Positions 10,001-16,560 of a stretch of DNA of 64,000 nt are shown here, in pieces. Positions within the stretch are counted from its first letter, which is position 1. Each line of letters starts with the position of its first letter. The notes beneath the pieces were generated by a model. It saw nothing but the letters and a program-made list of their open reading frames with translations, was not told the DNA's origin and ran no database searches. The stretch is from an uncultured Bacteroidales bacterium (GTDB lineage Bacteria; Bacteroidota; Bacteroidia; Bacteroidales; UBA932), in NCBI GenBank assembly GCA_949286415.1, contig CASEBV010000012.1:218512-282511 (forward strand), read 5' to 3'. Position numbers and translations under genes: made by a program.

Positions 10001-10467
10001 CCCAGGATACGATAACATCCATACAGGCGGCTGAGTCAGAAGGCCGGGGATATGTGCTGAACCTTCCTTCCGGTGAAGTGACTTTGAACAAGGGCGACTA
10101 TGAGATTTCTTCGGAGGACATGCCGGGCTGGCTCGTGGCATCCGACGGACCGCTGACGGTAGCCCTTGACATCACCGTGACAGATGAACTCCGGCGCGAA
10201 GGGACAGCCCGCGAACTGATAAACAGAATCCAGAATCTCAGGAAAGACAGCGGATTCGATGTGACAGACAAGATTGAAGTGACCATATATGCAGGTGGCG
10301 AAAGCGCGGAAGAAATAGGCGCATCGCTGGAGTCATTCCGGGATTATGTCGCTGCCCAGACCCTTTCAAAGAGCATTGTGCTTGCTCCTTCTGAAAAAGC
10401 AGGGGAGAATGTGAGCCGGGTTGAATGGGGTGAAGGCACCCTGGACATGGCCGTCACGAAAATATAA
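7024..10467 (+). CDS. ileS: Isoleucyl-tRNA synthetase, long eukaryote-like type
   Basis: Charges tRNA-Ile with isoleucine. At 1147 residues it is longer than the classical bacterial enzyme and resembles the eukaryote-like type 2 branch. The HIGH-equivalent motif is PGIHH near residues 54-58, after GPPSANG. The editing CP1 domain spans roughly 200-400, and KMSKR sits at 688-692. The anticodon-binding region and a long C-terminal part follow, without the zinc finger cysteines that end type 1 enzymes. The upstream TTG at 7012 is in frame, but ATG 7024 is preferred. Type 2 enzymes are often linked to low mupirocin sensitivity in the literature; that is only an inference here. The gene appears monocistronic. 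Confidence 0.97.
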   Translation: MKFNEYKGLDLVAVNNGILERWQKNGAFRNSLKVREGAPEFVFFEGPPSANGMPGIHHVMARSIKDAICRYKTQTGYKVSRRAGWDTHGLPVELGVEKMLGITKEDIGSKISVEDYNNACRREVMKYTKEWMSLTERIGYWVDMDDPYITYDNRYIETLWYLLKDIYGKGLLYKGYSIQPYSPAAGTGLSSHELNQPGCYRDVKDTTAVVQFEVIKNEKSQLLYGCETVPVYFLAWTTTPWTLPSNTALCVGPDITYVRVMSFNPYTGAPAVYVVAKALVDSVFNAKAKEIALEDYKPGDKLVPYRVLDGEFKGSQLVGISYHQLIPWFRPDDGAFRVIPGDYVTTEEGTTGVVHIAPTFGADDDKVAKATGVPPLMVIDKNGEKQAQVDRKGRFYRLEDMDPDYVSERVAPEYAEYAGRYVKNAYDASLAPDAPTLDIDLCVMLKQQGKAFKIEKHVHTYPHCWRTDKPVLYYPLNSWFIKTTAVRERMMELNDTILWKPASTGTGRFGKWLENIQDWNLSRSRYWGTPLPVWRTEDGKEEKCIGSLKELYAEIEKAVVAGYMSSNPLKDKGFNPDDMSKENYDRIDLHRPYVDRIYLVSPSGKKMTRETDLIDVWFDSGAMPYAQEGLRNLHSPKFGQTADFIAEGVDQTRGWFYTLHAINTMVSNKCAFRRVISNGLVLDKDGNKMSKRLGNAVDPFKALDKYGADALRWYMLTNSQPWDNLKFDEAGVDEIRRKFFGTLYNTYSFFALYANVDGFDPDKARKVPVSERPEIDRWIVSLMNSLIKDVRAAYEDYDITTAGRLVQDFVCDHLSNWYVRLGRKRFWGGNMDDDKLSAYETLYEVLVTVAKLAAPIAPFFMERLYLDLVPGAESVHFTFMPEPDASVVDKDLEERMELAQRASSMVLALRRKVSIKVRQPLSRLVIPVIGNKVREQLEKVKDLLLGEVNVKELEFISDTAGLITKKIKPNFKTLGKAYGKQMKEIAAAFATLSQDTITSIQAAESEGRGYVLNLPSGEVTLNKGDYEISSEDMPGWLVASDGPLTVALDITVTDELRREGTARELINRIQNLRKDSGFDVTDKIEVTIYAGGESAEEIGASLESFRDYVAAQTLSKSIVLAPSEKAGENVSRVEWGEGTLDMAVTKI

Positions 10468-10542
10468 TCTGCATTCAGATTAAATATTAAGTTGCTGTTG
10501 CAAACAGATTGAATACAGAAAATCAATAAAAATTCTGATATT

Positions 10543-10956
10543 ATGGCAGAAGAAAATAAAGCCAACGGACCTGAGCCTAAGGTACGTTACAGCGATGAGG
10601 AGCTGCAGGAATTCAAGGCGATTATTCTTGAGATGCTTGAAAAGGCCAAGAAAGAGTACAAGACTCTCAGGGATGTCGTCACCCATGGCTCGAGCAATGA
10701 CATAGAAGACACGTCTCCGACATTCAAGGTCATGGAGGAGGGGGCTTCGACTCTTTCAAAGGAAGAAGCCGGCGCCCTTGCCCAGCGTCAGTACAAGTTT
10801 ATCCAGAATCTTGAAGCTGCGCTTGTCCGCATTGAGAACAAGACATACGGAGTGTGCCGCGTGACGGGAAAACTTATTCCGAAGGAACGCCTCAGGCTCG
10901 TGCCTCATGCCACCCTCACAGTTGAGGCGAAGGAGATGCTCAACAAGAACAAATAG
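10543..10956 (+). CDS. DksA/TraR-family protein with degenerate zinc finger
   Basis: Relative of DksA, which binds in the RNA polymerase secondary channel and mediates the stringent response. The protein has 137 residues: a coiled-coil hairpin over about 17-100 and a C-terminal zinc-finger-like block YGVCRVTGKLIPKERL. In classical DksA this block has four cysteines; here only Cys105 remains, the CxxC partner is threonine, and the distal pair is replaced in PHATLTVEA. The fold is probably kept without zinc. It lies between ileS and lspA, with 75 bases upstream and 47 downstream, so lspA is probably co-transcribed. Whether it responds to ppGpp cannot be read from sequence. Confidence 0.9.
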   Translation: MAEENKANGPEPKVRYSDEELQEFKAIILEMLEKAKKEYKTLRDVVTHGSSNDIEDTSPTFKVMEEGASTLSKEEAGALAQRQYKFIQNLEAALVRIENKTYGVCRVTGKLIPKERLRLVPHATLTVEAKEMLNKNK

Positions 10957-11003
10957 AGGATTGTTGTCTCTTATTATCTCTCCTTGGCTCATACTGAACA
11001 GGC

Positions 11004-11600
11004 ATGACAATATCAAAAGGCAAGAAACTGCTCATCCTCGGCATATTGCTGGTAGTAATTGACCAGGTCATCAAGATTCTGGTCAAGACCAACATGTCAA
11101 TAGGGGAGAGCATACATGTTTTCGGGGACTGGTTTCAGCTGTATTTCATAGAAAACGAAGGCATGGCCTTCGGCATGAAATTCGGCGGTACTGTCGGCAA
11201 ATTCCTGCTTTCCCTCTTCAGGATAATCTTCTTCGGTGTCCTGGTGTATTGGATTTCCCGGCTGCTGAAGAAGCCGGATACTCCGGCAGGGGTGACGGTA
11301 GGACTCACCATGATTACCGCCGGAGCCCTCGGAAACATCATAGACTGTTTCTTCTACGGGCTCATCTGGGACTATGCCCCATTCATGTTCGGAAAAGTCG
11401 TCGACATGTTCTATTTCCCGATAATCGACACGACTTTCCCGGAATGGATGCCTCTTGTCGGCGGAAATCCGTTCAGGTTTTTCGCTCCGGTCTTCAACTT
11501 CGCCGACAGCTGCGTCACCTGCGGCACTCTCTATCTGATATTTTTCCAGTGGAAGTTCTTTGCAAGGGACGGGGAGGAAAGCAGACTCCAGAATCCATAG
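11004..11600 (+). CDS. lspA: Lipoprotein signal peptidase II
   Basis: Inner-membrane aspartyl protease that cleaves prolipoprotein signal peptides before the lipidated cysteine. Four hydrophobic segments are visible (about 8-26, 66-86, 97-114 and 164-186). The catalytic aspartates are Asp114 in GNIIDCFFYG and Asp168 in FNFADSCVTCG. Its 198 residues are somewhat longer than the enterobacterial enzyme because of a periplasmic loop around 125-160, common in Bacteroidetes. It serves the many lipoproteins encoded in this window. It follows the DksA-like gene in the same direction and is followed by tRNA-Ser with its own promoter. Confidence 0.96.
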   Translation: MTISKGKKLLILGILLVVIDQVIKILVKTNMSIGESIHVFGDWFQLYFIENEGMAFGMKFGGTVGKFLLSLFRIIFFGVLVYWISRLLKKPDTPAGVTVGLTMITAGALGNIIDCFFYGLIWDYAPFMFGKVVDMFYFPIIDTTFPEWMPLVGGNPFRFFAPVFNFADSCVTCGTLYLIFFQWKFFARDGEESRLQNP

Positions 11601-11656
11601 CAGAAAATATTTTGCGGATATTTGATGAAAATATTTGCATTGTGATGATTTTTCGC

Positions 11657-11664
11657 TATTTTTG
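11657..11664 (+). promoter_or_regulatory. Promoter -7 element TATTTTTG for tRNA-Ser
   Basis: Exact TAnnTTTG match ending 11 bases before the mature 5' end of tRNA-Ser. Confidence 0.65.
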
Positions 11665-11675
11665 CACTCCCTTTT

Positions 11676-11760
11676 GGAGAGATGGCAGAGTGGTCGAATG
11701 CGGCAGTCTTGAAAACTGTTGATCTTCACGGGTCCGGGGGTTCGAATCCCTCTCTCTCCG
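11676..11760 (+). tRNA. tRNA-Ser (anticodon TGA)
   Basis: Class II tRNA of 85 nt. The acceptor arms GGAGAGA (11676-11682) and TCTCTCC (11753-11759) pair perfectly with G as discriminator base. The anticodon loop CTTGAAA gives TGA at 11710-11712. A long variable arm follows (TGTTGATCTTCACG region) and the T loop is GTTCGAATC. CCA is not encoded. A serine tRNA fits the long variable arm and the G discriminator. Confidence 0.96.
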
Positions 11761-11763
11761 CAA

Positions 11764-11802
11764 GAAAAGCTTGAACTCGAAGAGTTCAGGCTTTTCTGTT
11801 TA
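11764..11802 (+). terminator. Terminator hairpin after tRNA-Ser
   Basis: Arms 11764-11778 and 11783-11797 pair over 15 positions with one G-U pair and a GAA loop turn, followed by TGTTTAT. It ends the tRNA-Ser transcript; its right arm is shared with the next palindrome. Confidence 0.6.
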
Positions 11803-11880
11803 TATGAGGCGCGAGCCCGCTCGCAAGCCTCATATAAACAGAAAAGCACTGCCGGCTATGCCGGCAAGAGCTTTTCTTGC
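11790..11880. repeat. Nested perfect inverted repeats downstream of tRNA-Ser
   Basis: A perfect 21-bp inverted repeat (arms 11790-11810 and 11827-11847) encloses a second perfect 6-bp pair (GCGAGC / GCTCGC). Directly after come GCCGGC-TAT-GCCGGC (11851-11865) and GCAAGA / TCTTGC (11864-11880). The left arm is shared with the tRNA-Ser terminator, so two alternative folds compete. No gene explains it; the GNAT gene on the other strand ends 47 bases further on. Confidence 0.7.
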
Positions 11881-11926
11881 AAGGGCCCTGCGGCGAGCAT
11901 TCAGGGAAAAAGCTTGCGCAGCAAGG

Positions 11927-12439
11927 TTAATCCCTCATCAGCCTCTGGTACGCGATTCTCGGAGCTCCGTTGTCAGTATATATTATGCCGCATCTTGTGA
12001 ATCCGGCCTTTCCCAGAATTTTCTGCATGATGACATTGTCGGAGTGTGTGTCTGCCCTGAGGCTCGGCATGCGCTGCCCGCACCATTTTATGCAGGCCTC
12101 GGCAACACCGTGTGCAATGCCGGCGGACGCGAGCCTGTGGATAGTCCCGTATGGCCCGTCTGCCAGCCATCGGCCTTGCTCTATCACCTGATATGTCGGG
12201 TCTTCTCCTGTGATGAAGCAGAATGTTCCGGCGATTTCCCCGTCTGCTGTCTCGCAGACGAAACTGTGCCCGGCGGAGATTTCGGATTCAATCAGTTTTT
12301 CAGACGGGTATCCTTCTGTCCATTGTCCGGGATTCCCGTGCGCTGCCATGAATTGTCTTGCATGCTCATATATGTGCATCAGGGACTTGAGGTCATCATG
12401 GCATGTGGGTCGTATGTGAAAATGTGTCTGCTGTTCCAT
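11927..12439 (-). CDS. GNAT family N-acetyltransferase
   Basis: Putative acyl-CoA-dependent N-acetyltransferase with unknown substrate. The protein has 170 residues with the GNAT layout: HIRPTCHDDLKSLMHIYEHARQFM at the start, a central beta strand EIAGTFCFITGEDPTY, and the acyl-CoA region IHRLASAGIAHGVAEACIKWC followed by the C-terminal strand RADTHSDNVIMQKILGKAGFTRCGIIY. The canonical Q/RxxGxG/A loop is represented loosely by ASAGIAHG. It has its own promoter on the minus strand and converges on tRNA-Ser. A decayed copy of its last 24 codons lies at 14082-14153, about 2 kb away. Confidence 0.85.
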   Translation of the reverse strand: MEQQTHFHIRPTCHDDLKSLMHIYEHARQFMAAHGNPGQWTEGYPSEKLIESEISAGHSFVCETADGEIAGTFCFITGEDPTYQVIEQGRWLADGPYGTIHRLASAGIAHGVAEACIKWCGQRMPSLRADTHSDNVIMQKILGKAGFTRCGIIYTDNGAPRIAYQRLMRD

Positions 12440-12484
12440 TGTTTTGGGGTCTCATGCGGATTATGTCCGTTTTTCTTGTCGGCT

Positions 12485-12492
12485 CAAAGTTA
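12485..12492 (-). promoter_or_regulatory. Promoter -7 element TAACTTTG for the GNAT gene
   Basis: Plus-strand CAAAGTTA reads TAACTTTG on the minus strand, 46 bases before the GNAT start codon. Confidence 0.55.
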
Positions 12493-12516
12493 GCGGATAT
12501 TTTTAGGATTAATTTG

Positions 12517-12524
12517 TAAATTTG
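12517..12524 (+). promoter_or_regulatory. Promoter -7 element TAAATTTG
   Basis: Exact TAnnTTTG match, divergent to the GNAT promoter 25 bases away, giving a leader of about 55 nt for the barrel protein gene at 12584. Confidence 0.6.
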
Positions 12525-12583
12525 CTTCTTGATTTTTAAACAGACTCGGGAAACAATAAATCTGACTGTAAAGACAGCCTGTC

Positions 12584-13228
12584 ATGAAACGATTAATTCT
12601 GCTTGTTCTGATTTTTGCCGCGGCATCTCTGTCAATGGATGCGCAGCAGTACGAAGATGTCATCTATCTCAAGAACGGTTCTGTCATAAGGGGTATTATC
12701 ATGGAGCAGGTTCCGAATGAATCCATGGAAATCCATACTTCAGACGGAAGTGTCTTTATCTGCGAAATGGCGGATATCCTGAAAATAGCGAAAGAGGAAG
12801 TCTTCAGCAGGAGACATGCCAAATCGTTCAATAAGCCCAAAGGATATTTCGGACTTGTTGAAATGACAGCGCCGACTGTTGTCGCGGGTGCTGATTTCGG
12901 ATTCACTATGGTGAACGGATATCGGGTGGTGCCGCAGTTTGCTGTCGGAGTAGGAGTGGGACTGAAGGCATGTTTCTATGACGGAGGATTCTTCATGCCG
13001 GTTTATCTTCATTTGAGAAGCGATTTTCTCAACAGACCTGTCAGCCCTTATTTTGCCCTTGACCTGGGATATAATGTGCCTGTCTATTGGTATGACTATT
13101 ATGGCCCGGTGATTGCCCCGTCTCTCGGAGTAAGCTACAATGTCGGCAAATTCCGCATGACCACAGGTCTGGAACTGATGATAAGCCCTTTATATGAGCT
13201 GAATTTCAAGATAGGATTCTCGTTCTGA
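12584..13228 (+). CDS. Secreted outer-membrane barrel-like protein
   Basis: Not assignable to a named family. The protein of 214 residues starts with a signal peptide (MKRLILLVLIFAAASLSMDA). Residues 22-65 (EDVIYLKNGSVIRGIIMEQVPNESMEIHTSDGS) resemble the small beta motif found before many Bacteroidetes porin-like proteins. From about residue 85 to the end the sequence alternates polar and aromatic or hydrophobic residues and ends in GFSF, a terminal aromatic typical of outer-membrane barrels; eight strands would fit the length. It has its own promoter and lies upstream of a second barrel-like gene in the same direction, 78 bases away. Confidence 0.8.
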   Translation: MKRLILLVLIFAAASLSMDAQQYEDVIYLKNGSVIRGIIMEQVPNESMEIHTSDGSVFICEMADILKIAKEEVFSRRHAKSFNKPKGYFGLVEMTAPTVVAGADFGFTMVNGYRVVPQFAVGVGVGLKACFYDGGFFMPVYLHLRSDFLNRPVSPYFALDLGYNVPVYWYDYYGPVIAPSLGVSYNVGKFRMTTGLELMISPLYELNFKIGFSF

Positions 13229-13306
13229 TCCAATAAAATTTTGACTGTTTTCACACAAAATATTTTAATCAGTCATTTTAATATTAATCAAATTAAAACT
13301 GCAGTT

Positions 13307-14074
13307 ATGAAAAAATTGTTGTCTTTGACGATCTTGTGCCTTGTCTGCGCGACTGCGACAGCCCAGGTCTTTGAGAAAGGAGACAGACTCGCCGATCTTT
13401 CAATCGGAGTAGGCTCTGTCGATTTTGGCAAATCCTATACGACTTTTGACCAGCATTTCGGGATGGAATGGGGTGTCGCCTCAATTGCTGATGTCGTGAC
13501 CATAGGAGTCGGCTTCACTGTCAACAATTCCTATGCTTCATTGGGAAAAGGAAGAATCGCAGGAACATATGATTATTACTATTCCAGATATGTCAACAGC
13601 GGAGTAATTGATTATGACCGTACCCAGCAGGTACATCGCGAAGGTGTCGGCTATGCGGATGCGGTGGTCTCCAGGGATGATGTAAATGCTCAGGCAACAG
13701 TATCTTTCCATTATTCGCCGCTTCCGAAGCTGGATGTATTTGCCAAAGTAGGAGCCGGAATAGGTGTGATGAACTATACAATCGGGAAAATATCCAATGA
13801 GGAAGGCTTCTCCTCCGACTCTCATTCCGGCTCTTTTGGTCAGGCTGGGTCTGTTATGGAGTATTCTTATAATGACCTTGACCATGTGAAATGGAGCAAG
13901 CCTAAGAGCAAGGCTGTTCCGGCCATTTCGGTTTATGCCGGTGCTGCCTACTATCTTACGGACAATTGGGGTGTCGAGGCTCTGTTGGGGCTGATATCCA
14001 CTAATGTCTGGAACAATATTTCCTATGGAAATTCCTACGGCGTCTTTGCTGTCGGAGTGACATACAAGTTCTGA
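13307..14074 (+). CDS. Putative outer-membrane beta-barrel protein
   Basis: Function unknown. The protein of 255 residues has a signal peptide MKKLLSLTILCLVCATATAQ, cleaved probably after AQ. The mature part is made of alternating-residue strands rich in glycine and tyrosine (for example TIGVGFTVNNSYAS, LDVFAKVGAGIGVMNY, AISVYAGAAYYLTDNWGVEALLGL) and ends with GVTYKF, a classical C-terminal barrel signature with terminal phenylalanine. An in-frame upstream start at 13241 would add an unlikely leader, so ATG 13307 is chosen. It may share a transcript with the gene before it. It is followed by the remnant of a GNAT gene and a GC-rich repeat element. Confidence 0.83.
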   Translation: MKKLLSLTILCLVCATATAQVFEKGDRLADLSIGVGSVDFGKSYTTFDQHFGMEWGVASIADVVTIGVGFTVNNSYASLGKGRIAGTYDYYYSRYVNSGVIDYDRTQQVHREGVGYADAVVSRDDVNAQATVSFHYSPLPKLDVFAKVGAGIGVMNYTIGKISNEEGFSSDSHSGSFGQAGSVMEYSYNDLDHVKWSKPKSKAVPAISVYAGAAYYLTDNWGVEALLGLISTNVWNNISYGNSYGVFAVGVTYKF

Positions 14075-14081
14075 TGCTATG

Positions 14082-14153
14082 TCAGTGGCTTGCGCTTGAG
14101 AGTCTCTGATATGCGATTCCCGGAGCCCCGTTGCCGGCATACATTATGCCGCA
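14082..14153 (-). pseudogene. Decayed 3' fragment of a GNAT acetyltransferase gene
   Basis: Read on the minus strand this encodes CGIMYAGNGAPGIAYQRL plus a few residues and a stop, matching the C-terminus CGIIYTDNGAPRIAYQRL of the intact GNAT gene at 11927-12439. About 80 percent of the bases agree over some 50 positions. A stop codon directly precedes the fragment in frame and nothing recognisable lies further upstream, so only the tail survives. It now forms part of a hairpin (14119-14129 with 14157-14167). Confidence 0.75.
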
Positions 14154-14167
14154 TCAGGGGCTCCGGG
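14119..14167. repeat. Perfect 11-bp inverted repeat around the GNAT remnant
   Basis: Arms CCCGGAGCCCC (14119-14129) and GGGGCTCCGGG (14157-14167) are perfectly complementary, with an inner GGCATA / TATGCC pair in the loop. The intact GNAT gene lacks the right arm, so the palindrome formed after the fragment was stranded here. Confidence 0.6.
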
Positions 14168-14218
14168 TTTCCTTTGCGGCATATCGGGATAAACATACTT
14201 ATTTATTGATATGGCTAA

Positions 14219-14403
14219 TCTGCAGCGCGCTCGGTGGAGACTCCAAATGCTGTCCACCGGGCGCGGTTTTGCGGGTTTTTCACGCCCGTCGGTATTTTCA
14301 AAATGCCACCGGGCACACTTTTGCAGGAAAATCGCGGCCGTCGGAGGGCATTCCACCTGTCCACCGGCCGCACATCAGGAAATCAACATGGATTTGCCAT
14401 TGA
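14219..14403. repeat. Dispersed triple-hairpin repeat, copy A
   Basis: About 185 bp without a gene. Hairpin 1 has arms 14226-14238 and 14253-14265 (12 of 13 pairs plus one G-U). Hairpin 2 has arms 14284-14298 and 14300-14314 with internal mismatches. Hairpin 3 has arms 14334-14345 and 14360-14371. A tail at 14379-14403 contains a short inverted repeat ATCAA / TTGAT. The first 128 bases align without gaps to copy B at 33908 with about 12 differences. It sits between the GNAT remnant and tRNA-Asn. Confidence 0.8.
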
Positions 14404-14449
14404 TACGCAAAACTGTGGCGGCAATACGGTATCGCTACTTCAAGACACG

Positions 14450-14482
14450 AAAAAAGCACCTGCTGCTTGACTGCAAGTGCTT
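14450..14482 (-). terminator. Terminator of tRNA-Asn
   Basis: On the minus strand, arms AGCACTTGC and GCAGGTGCT (plus coordinates 14473-14481 and 14455-14463) pair over nine positions with one G-U, followed by a run of six T. It lies 24 bases past the tRNA 3' end. Confidence 0.7.
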
Positions 14483-14505
14483 CATTTTCAATCTCTTCGT
14501 TTTAG

Positions 14506-14579
14506 CTCCTGAAGCAGGACTTGAACCTGCGACCCTCTGATTAACAGTCAGATGCTCTAACCAACTGAGCTATTCAGGA
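14506..14579 (-). tRNA. tRNA-Asn (anticodon GTT)
   Basis: Length 74 nt on the minus strand. The acceptor arms TCCTGAA and TTCAGGA pair fully with G as discriminator. The D arm reads TAGCTCAGTTGGTTAGAGCA, the anticodon loop CTGTTAA gives GTT (plus positions 14543-14545), and the T arm is GCAGGTTCAAGTCCTGC. CCA is not encoded. Confidence 0.97.
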
Positions 14580-14612
14580 ATTTGTTCCCGACAGTTTTTC
14601 TGAACGGGATTG

Positions 14613-14620
14613 CAAAGGTA
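14613..14620 (-). promoter_or_regulatory. Promoter -7 element TACCTTTG for tRNA-Asn
   Basis: Minus-strand TAnnTTTG match 33 bases before the tRNA, with a -33 TTTG (plus-strand CAAA at 14640-14643) at consensus spacing. One of the best promoters in the window. Confidence 0.75.
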
Positions 14621-14724
14621 CAATAATTTTTTGATGCTGCAAACTTTTGGCTGAAATTTTCAATGATTTTATTTAATGTAAGGAATTTCACGGACTGCTA
14701 TGTCAGAAATTCTGCGATAAGTGT

Positions 14725-14732
14725 TACCTTTG
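14725..14732 (+). promoter_or_regulatory. Promoter -7 element TACCTTTG for the HU-like gene
   Basis: Exact TAnnTTTG match 28 bases before ATG 14761. It diverges from the tRNA-Asn promoter and carries the same TACCTTTG octamer. Confidence 0.65.
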
Positions 14733-14760
14733 CAAGTCATTCGCGTAAAATTTGGTTGCT

Positions 14761-15657
14761 ATGGATATTGATCTTCTGTCCAAGATGGTTAAGGAACTGA
14801 TACTGGACAATGACAAGGTTTGTCTGCCGGGAATGGGATGTTTTGTCGCAGAAGTGGTTCCTTCTGTGTTTTCAGACAGAGGGTATACAATAAATCCGCC
14901 ATACAGGAGACTGTCTTTCAGGACAAATGCGCCTGAAGACAGTCTCCTCGCTGATTTCTATGCGAAAGCCAACGTGATTGAATCAAGTGTTGCGGAACAG
15001 ATTCTGCGAGATTTCATATCTGAGTTGAAGAATATCCTGACTGTCAGGAAAAATGTGGTTTTCCCCGGTCTTGGCCGGATGCGCGCGACCAGGGAAAACA
15101 ATTTCTTTTTTGTCGCGGATGAGGATCTGGAAATTTTTCCGGACGGGTTCGGGCTGGAGCCGGTATCGCTGAAGACACATCAGGCGAGCAGAGAGGATTT
15201 CGTCTCGGCGGCAGGAGAGTTGAAGTCAATGATTGACGCAGGTTCCACTGGTTTCGCCGGTCCTGTTGAGCCTGTTGAGCCTGTTGATTCTTCCGATTCC
15301 TGCCTTGAAGATGATGCCTCGGTGGTGAGTGATTCAGAGGTGCCGGCAGAGAATACCGGAGGGGCTGAAGCCGAGGCGGTGGCTCCGGCGGATGAGCCGG
15401 AGATATCCCGGGACAATTCGGAATCCGCGGCATCGGAGCCCAATTCGGAAACATCAGGGGACAGCTCCCCTCAGGCTGCGGACAAAAAGAAGCACGGGGC
15501 AGGCAGGATTGTCCTGGCGGCTGCATTGATTGCTGCGGGAATTGCGGTGCTGCTGCTTGTCGTATACCTGCTGCTGGCATATCTGTGCCCGGACTTCATC
15601 AATTCCATCCTTTATGATGCCGACGAGCTCGAGGTTCTGAAGTATGGATGGCAATAG
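14761..15657 (+). CDS. HU-like DNA-binding-fold protein with C-terminal membrane anchor
   Basis: Residues 1 to about 145 look like the tandem HU/CCDC81-type domains found in Bacteroidetes (MDIDLLSKMVKELILDNDKVCLPGMGCFVAE, then YTINPPYRRLSFR, then VRKNVVFPGLGRMRATRENNFFFVAD). A long acidic, proline- and serine-rich linker follows, with a short PVEPVEPVD repeat. Near the end there is one strong transmembrane segment (about residues 251-276, IVLAAALIAAGIAVLLLVVYLLL). Relatives often end in a SPOR domain for septal peptidoglycan; none is present here. The protein could anchor a DNA- or protein-binding head to the inner membrane. Chromosome tethering is an inference. ATG 14761 is preferred to TTG 14752. 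Confidence 0.8.
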   Translation: MDIDLLSKMVKELILDNDKVCLPGMGCFVAEVVPSVFSDRGYTINPPYRRLSFRTNAPEDSLLADFYAKANVIESSVAEQILRDFISELKNILTVRKNVVFPGLGRMRATRENNFFFVADEDLEIFPDGFGLEPVSLKTHQASREDFVSAAGELKSMIDAGSTGFAGPVEPVEPVDSSDSCLEDDASVVSDSEVPAENTGGAEAEAVAPADEPEISRDNSESAASEPNSETSGDSSPQAADKKKHGAGRIVLAAALIAAGIAVLLLVVYLLLAYLCPDFINSILYDADELEVLKYGWQ

Positions 15658-15681
15658 TTTGTTTGGATAGAAATTAAGTGT

Positions 15682-15689
15682 TACTTTTG
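15682..15689 (+). promoter_or_regulatory. Promoter -7 element TACTTTTG for the thioesterase gene
   Basis: Exact TAnnTTTG match, 60 bases before ATG 15750; it argues against the longer reading frame that begins at 15678. Confidence 0.6.
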
Positions 15690-15749
15690 CCGACGCTTTA
15701 TCGGGATGCCGGTATCTGGGCCGGATTGCCGGTCATAAAAGTTGCAGGT

Positions 15750-16487
15750 ATGAAAAACAGATATTCTCAAAAGTTGACAGTTCCTTGTTACCAGACTGAC
15801 GCTGCCCAGCTGCTGAAGCCGGCTTCATTCATGGATCTGGCACAGGAGGCTGCAAATCTTCATGCAGATGTGCTTGGATTCGGATATGACGACCTGTCAA
15901 GGACGAAGGCCCTGTGGGTGCTTTCAAGGATGCATGTGAAATTTCTGAGGCATCCGAGGTGGAGGGAGAAAGTGAACTTCGACACATGGCACAAGGGTCC
16001 TTCAATGATGTTTTATCTCAGGGACTTCAGGATGTCTGACCAGGAGGGAAATGATCTGGTTCTTGCGACGACGTCATGGCTCGTGATAGATATTGACACC
16101 AGAAAGATTCTGCGGGGGCTTGACATAGAAAGCGACGGGAGCGTATGCACTGAAAATGCTGTGGATGTGCCGTGCGGAAAGGTACAGATGCCGCGCGGAG
16201 CCGAGCCGGAGCATGCCGGAGTGCATGTGGTCTCATATTCTGATGTTGACCTGAACGGACATACCAACAATGCAATGTACCTTGTCTGGGCGATGGATGC
16301 AGTTGACTATGGCACAGTGTCGGAGAAGCCGCTCCGGGAATTCAGCATCAATTTCAATCATGAGACCCGGCCGGGGGATATTGTGGAACTGTACAGGCTC
16401 CGTCATGATGACGGCGGGGATATCCGGTTTACCATAGAAGGGAAGATCGGCGACAAGCCGGCTTTCTGCGCTGAGCTGGTCTTCTGA
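15750..16487 (+). CDS. Acyl-ACP thioesterase (FatA/B-like)
   Basis: Hydrolyses acyl-acyl carrier protein to free fatty acid in the cytoplasm. The protein of 245 residues is built of two hotdog folds. The first opens with QKLTVPCYQTDAAQLLKPASFMDLAQEAANLHAD; the second holds SYSDVDLNGHTNNAMYLVWAMDAV, with the catalytic-type asparagine and histidine region (D-N-GHTNN) typical of plant and bacterial acyl-ACP thioesterases. The length fits the bacterial single-gene form. The start at 15750 places the first hotdog strand at the N-terminus and agrees with the promoter at 15682. It stands alone, followed 73 bases later by a transporter. Confidence 0.9.
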   Translation: MKNRYSQKLTVPCYQTDAAQLLKPASFMDLAQEAANLHADVLGFGYDDLSRTKALWVLSRMHVKFLRHPRWREKVNFDTWHKGPSMMFYLRDFRMSDQEGNDLVLATTSWLVIDIDTRKILRGLDIESDGSVCTENAVDVPCGKVQMPRGAEPEHAGVHVVSYSDVDLNGHTNNAMYLVWAMDAVDYGTVSEKPLREFSINFNHETRPGDIVELYRLRHDDGGDIRFTIEGKIGDKPAFCAELVF

Positions 16488-16560
16488 AAATGAGACCGGA
16501 AGAGGACATTGTCCGACGGCGGGAAATTGATATTTCAGGAATAAACCATAATAGTACTAT

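Noticed and set aside
11771..12493. Plus-strand frame of 240 codons starting in the palindromes after tRNA-Ser
   Set aside because: It runs antisense through the GNAT gene, whose translation is clearly protein-like with its own promoter.
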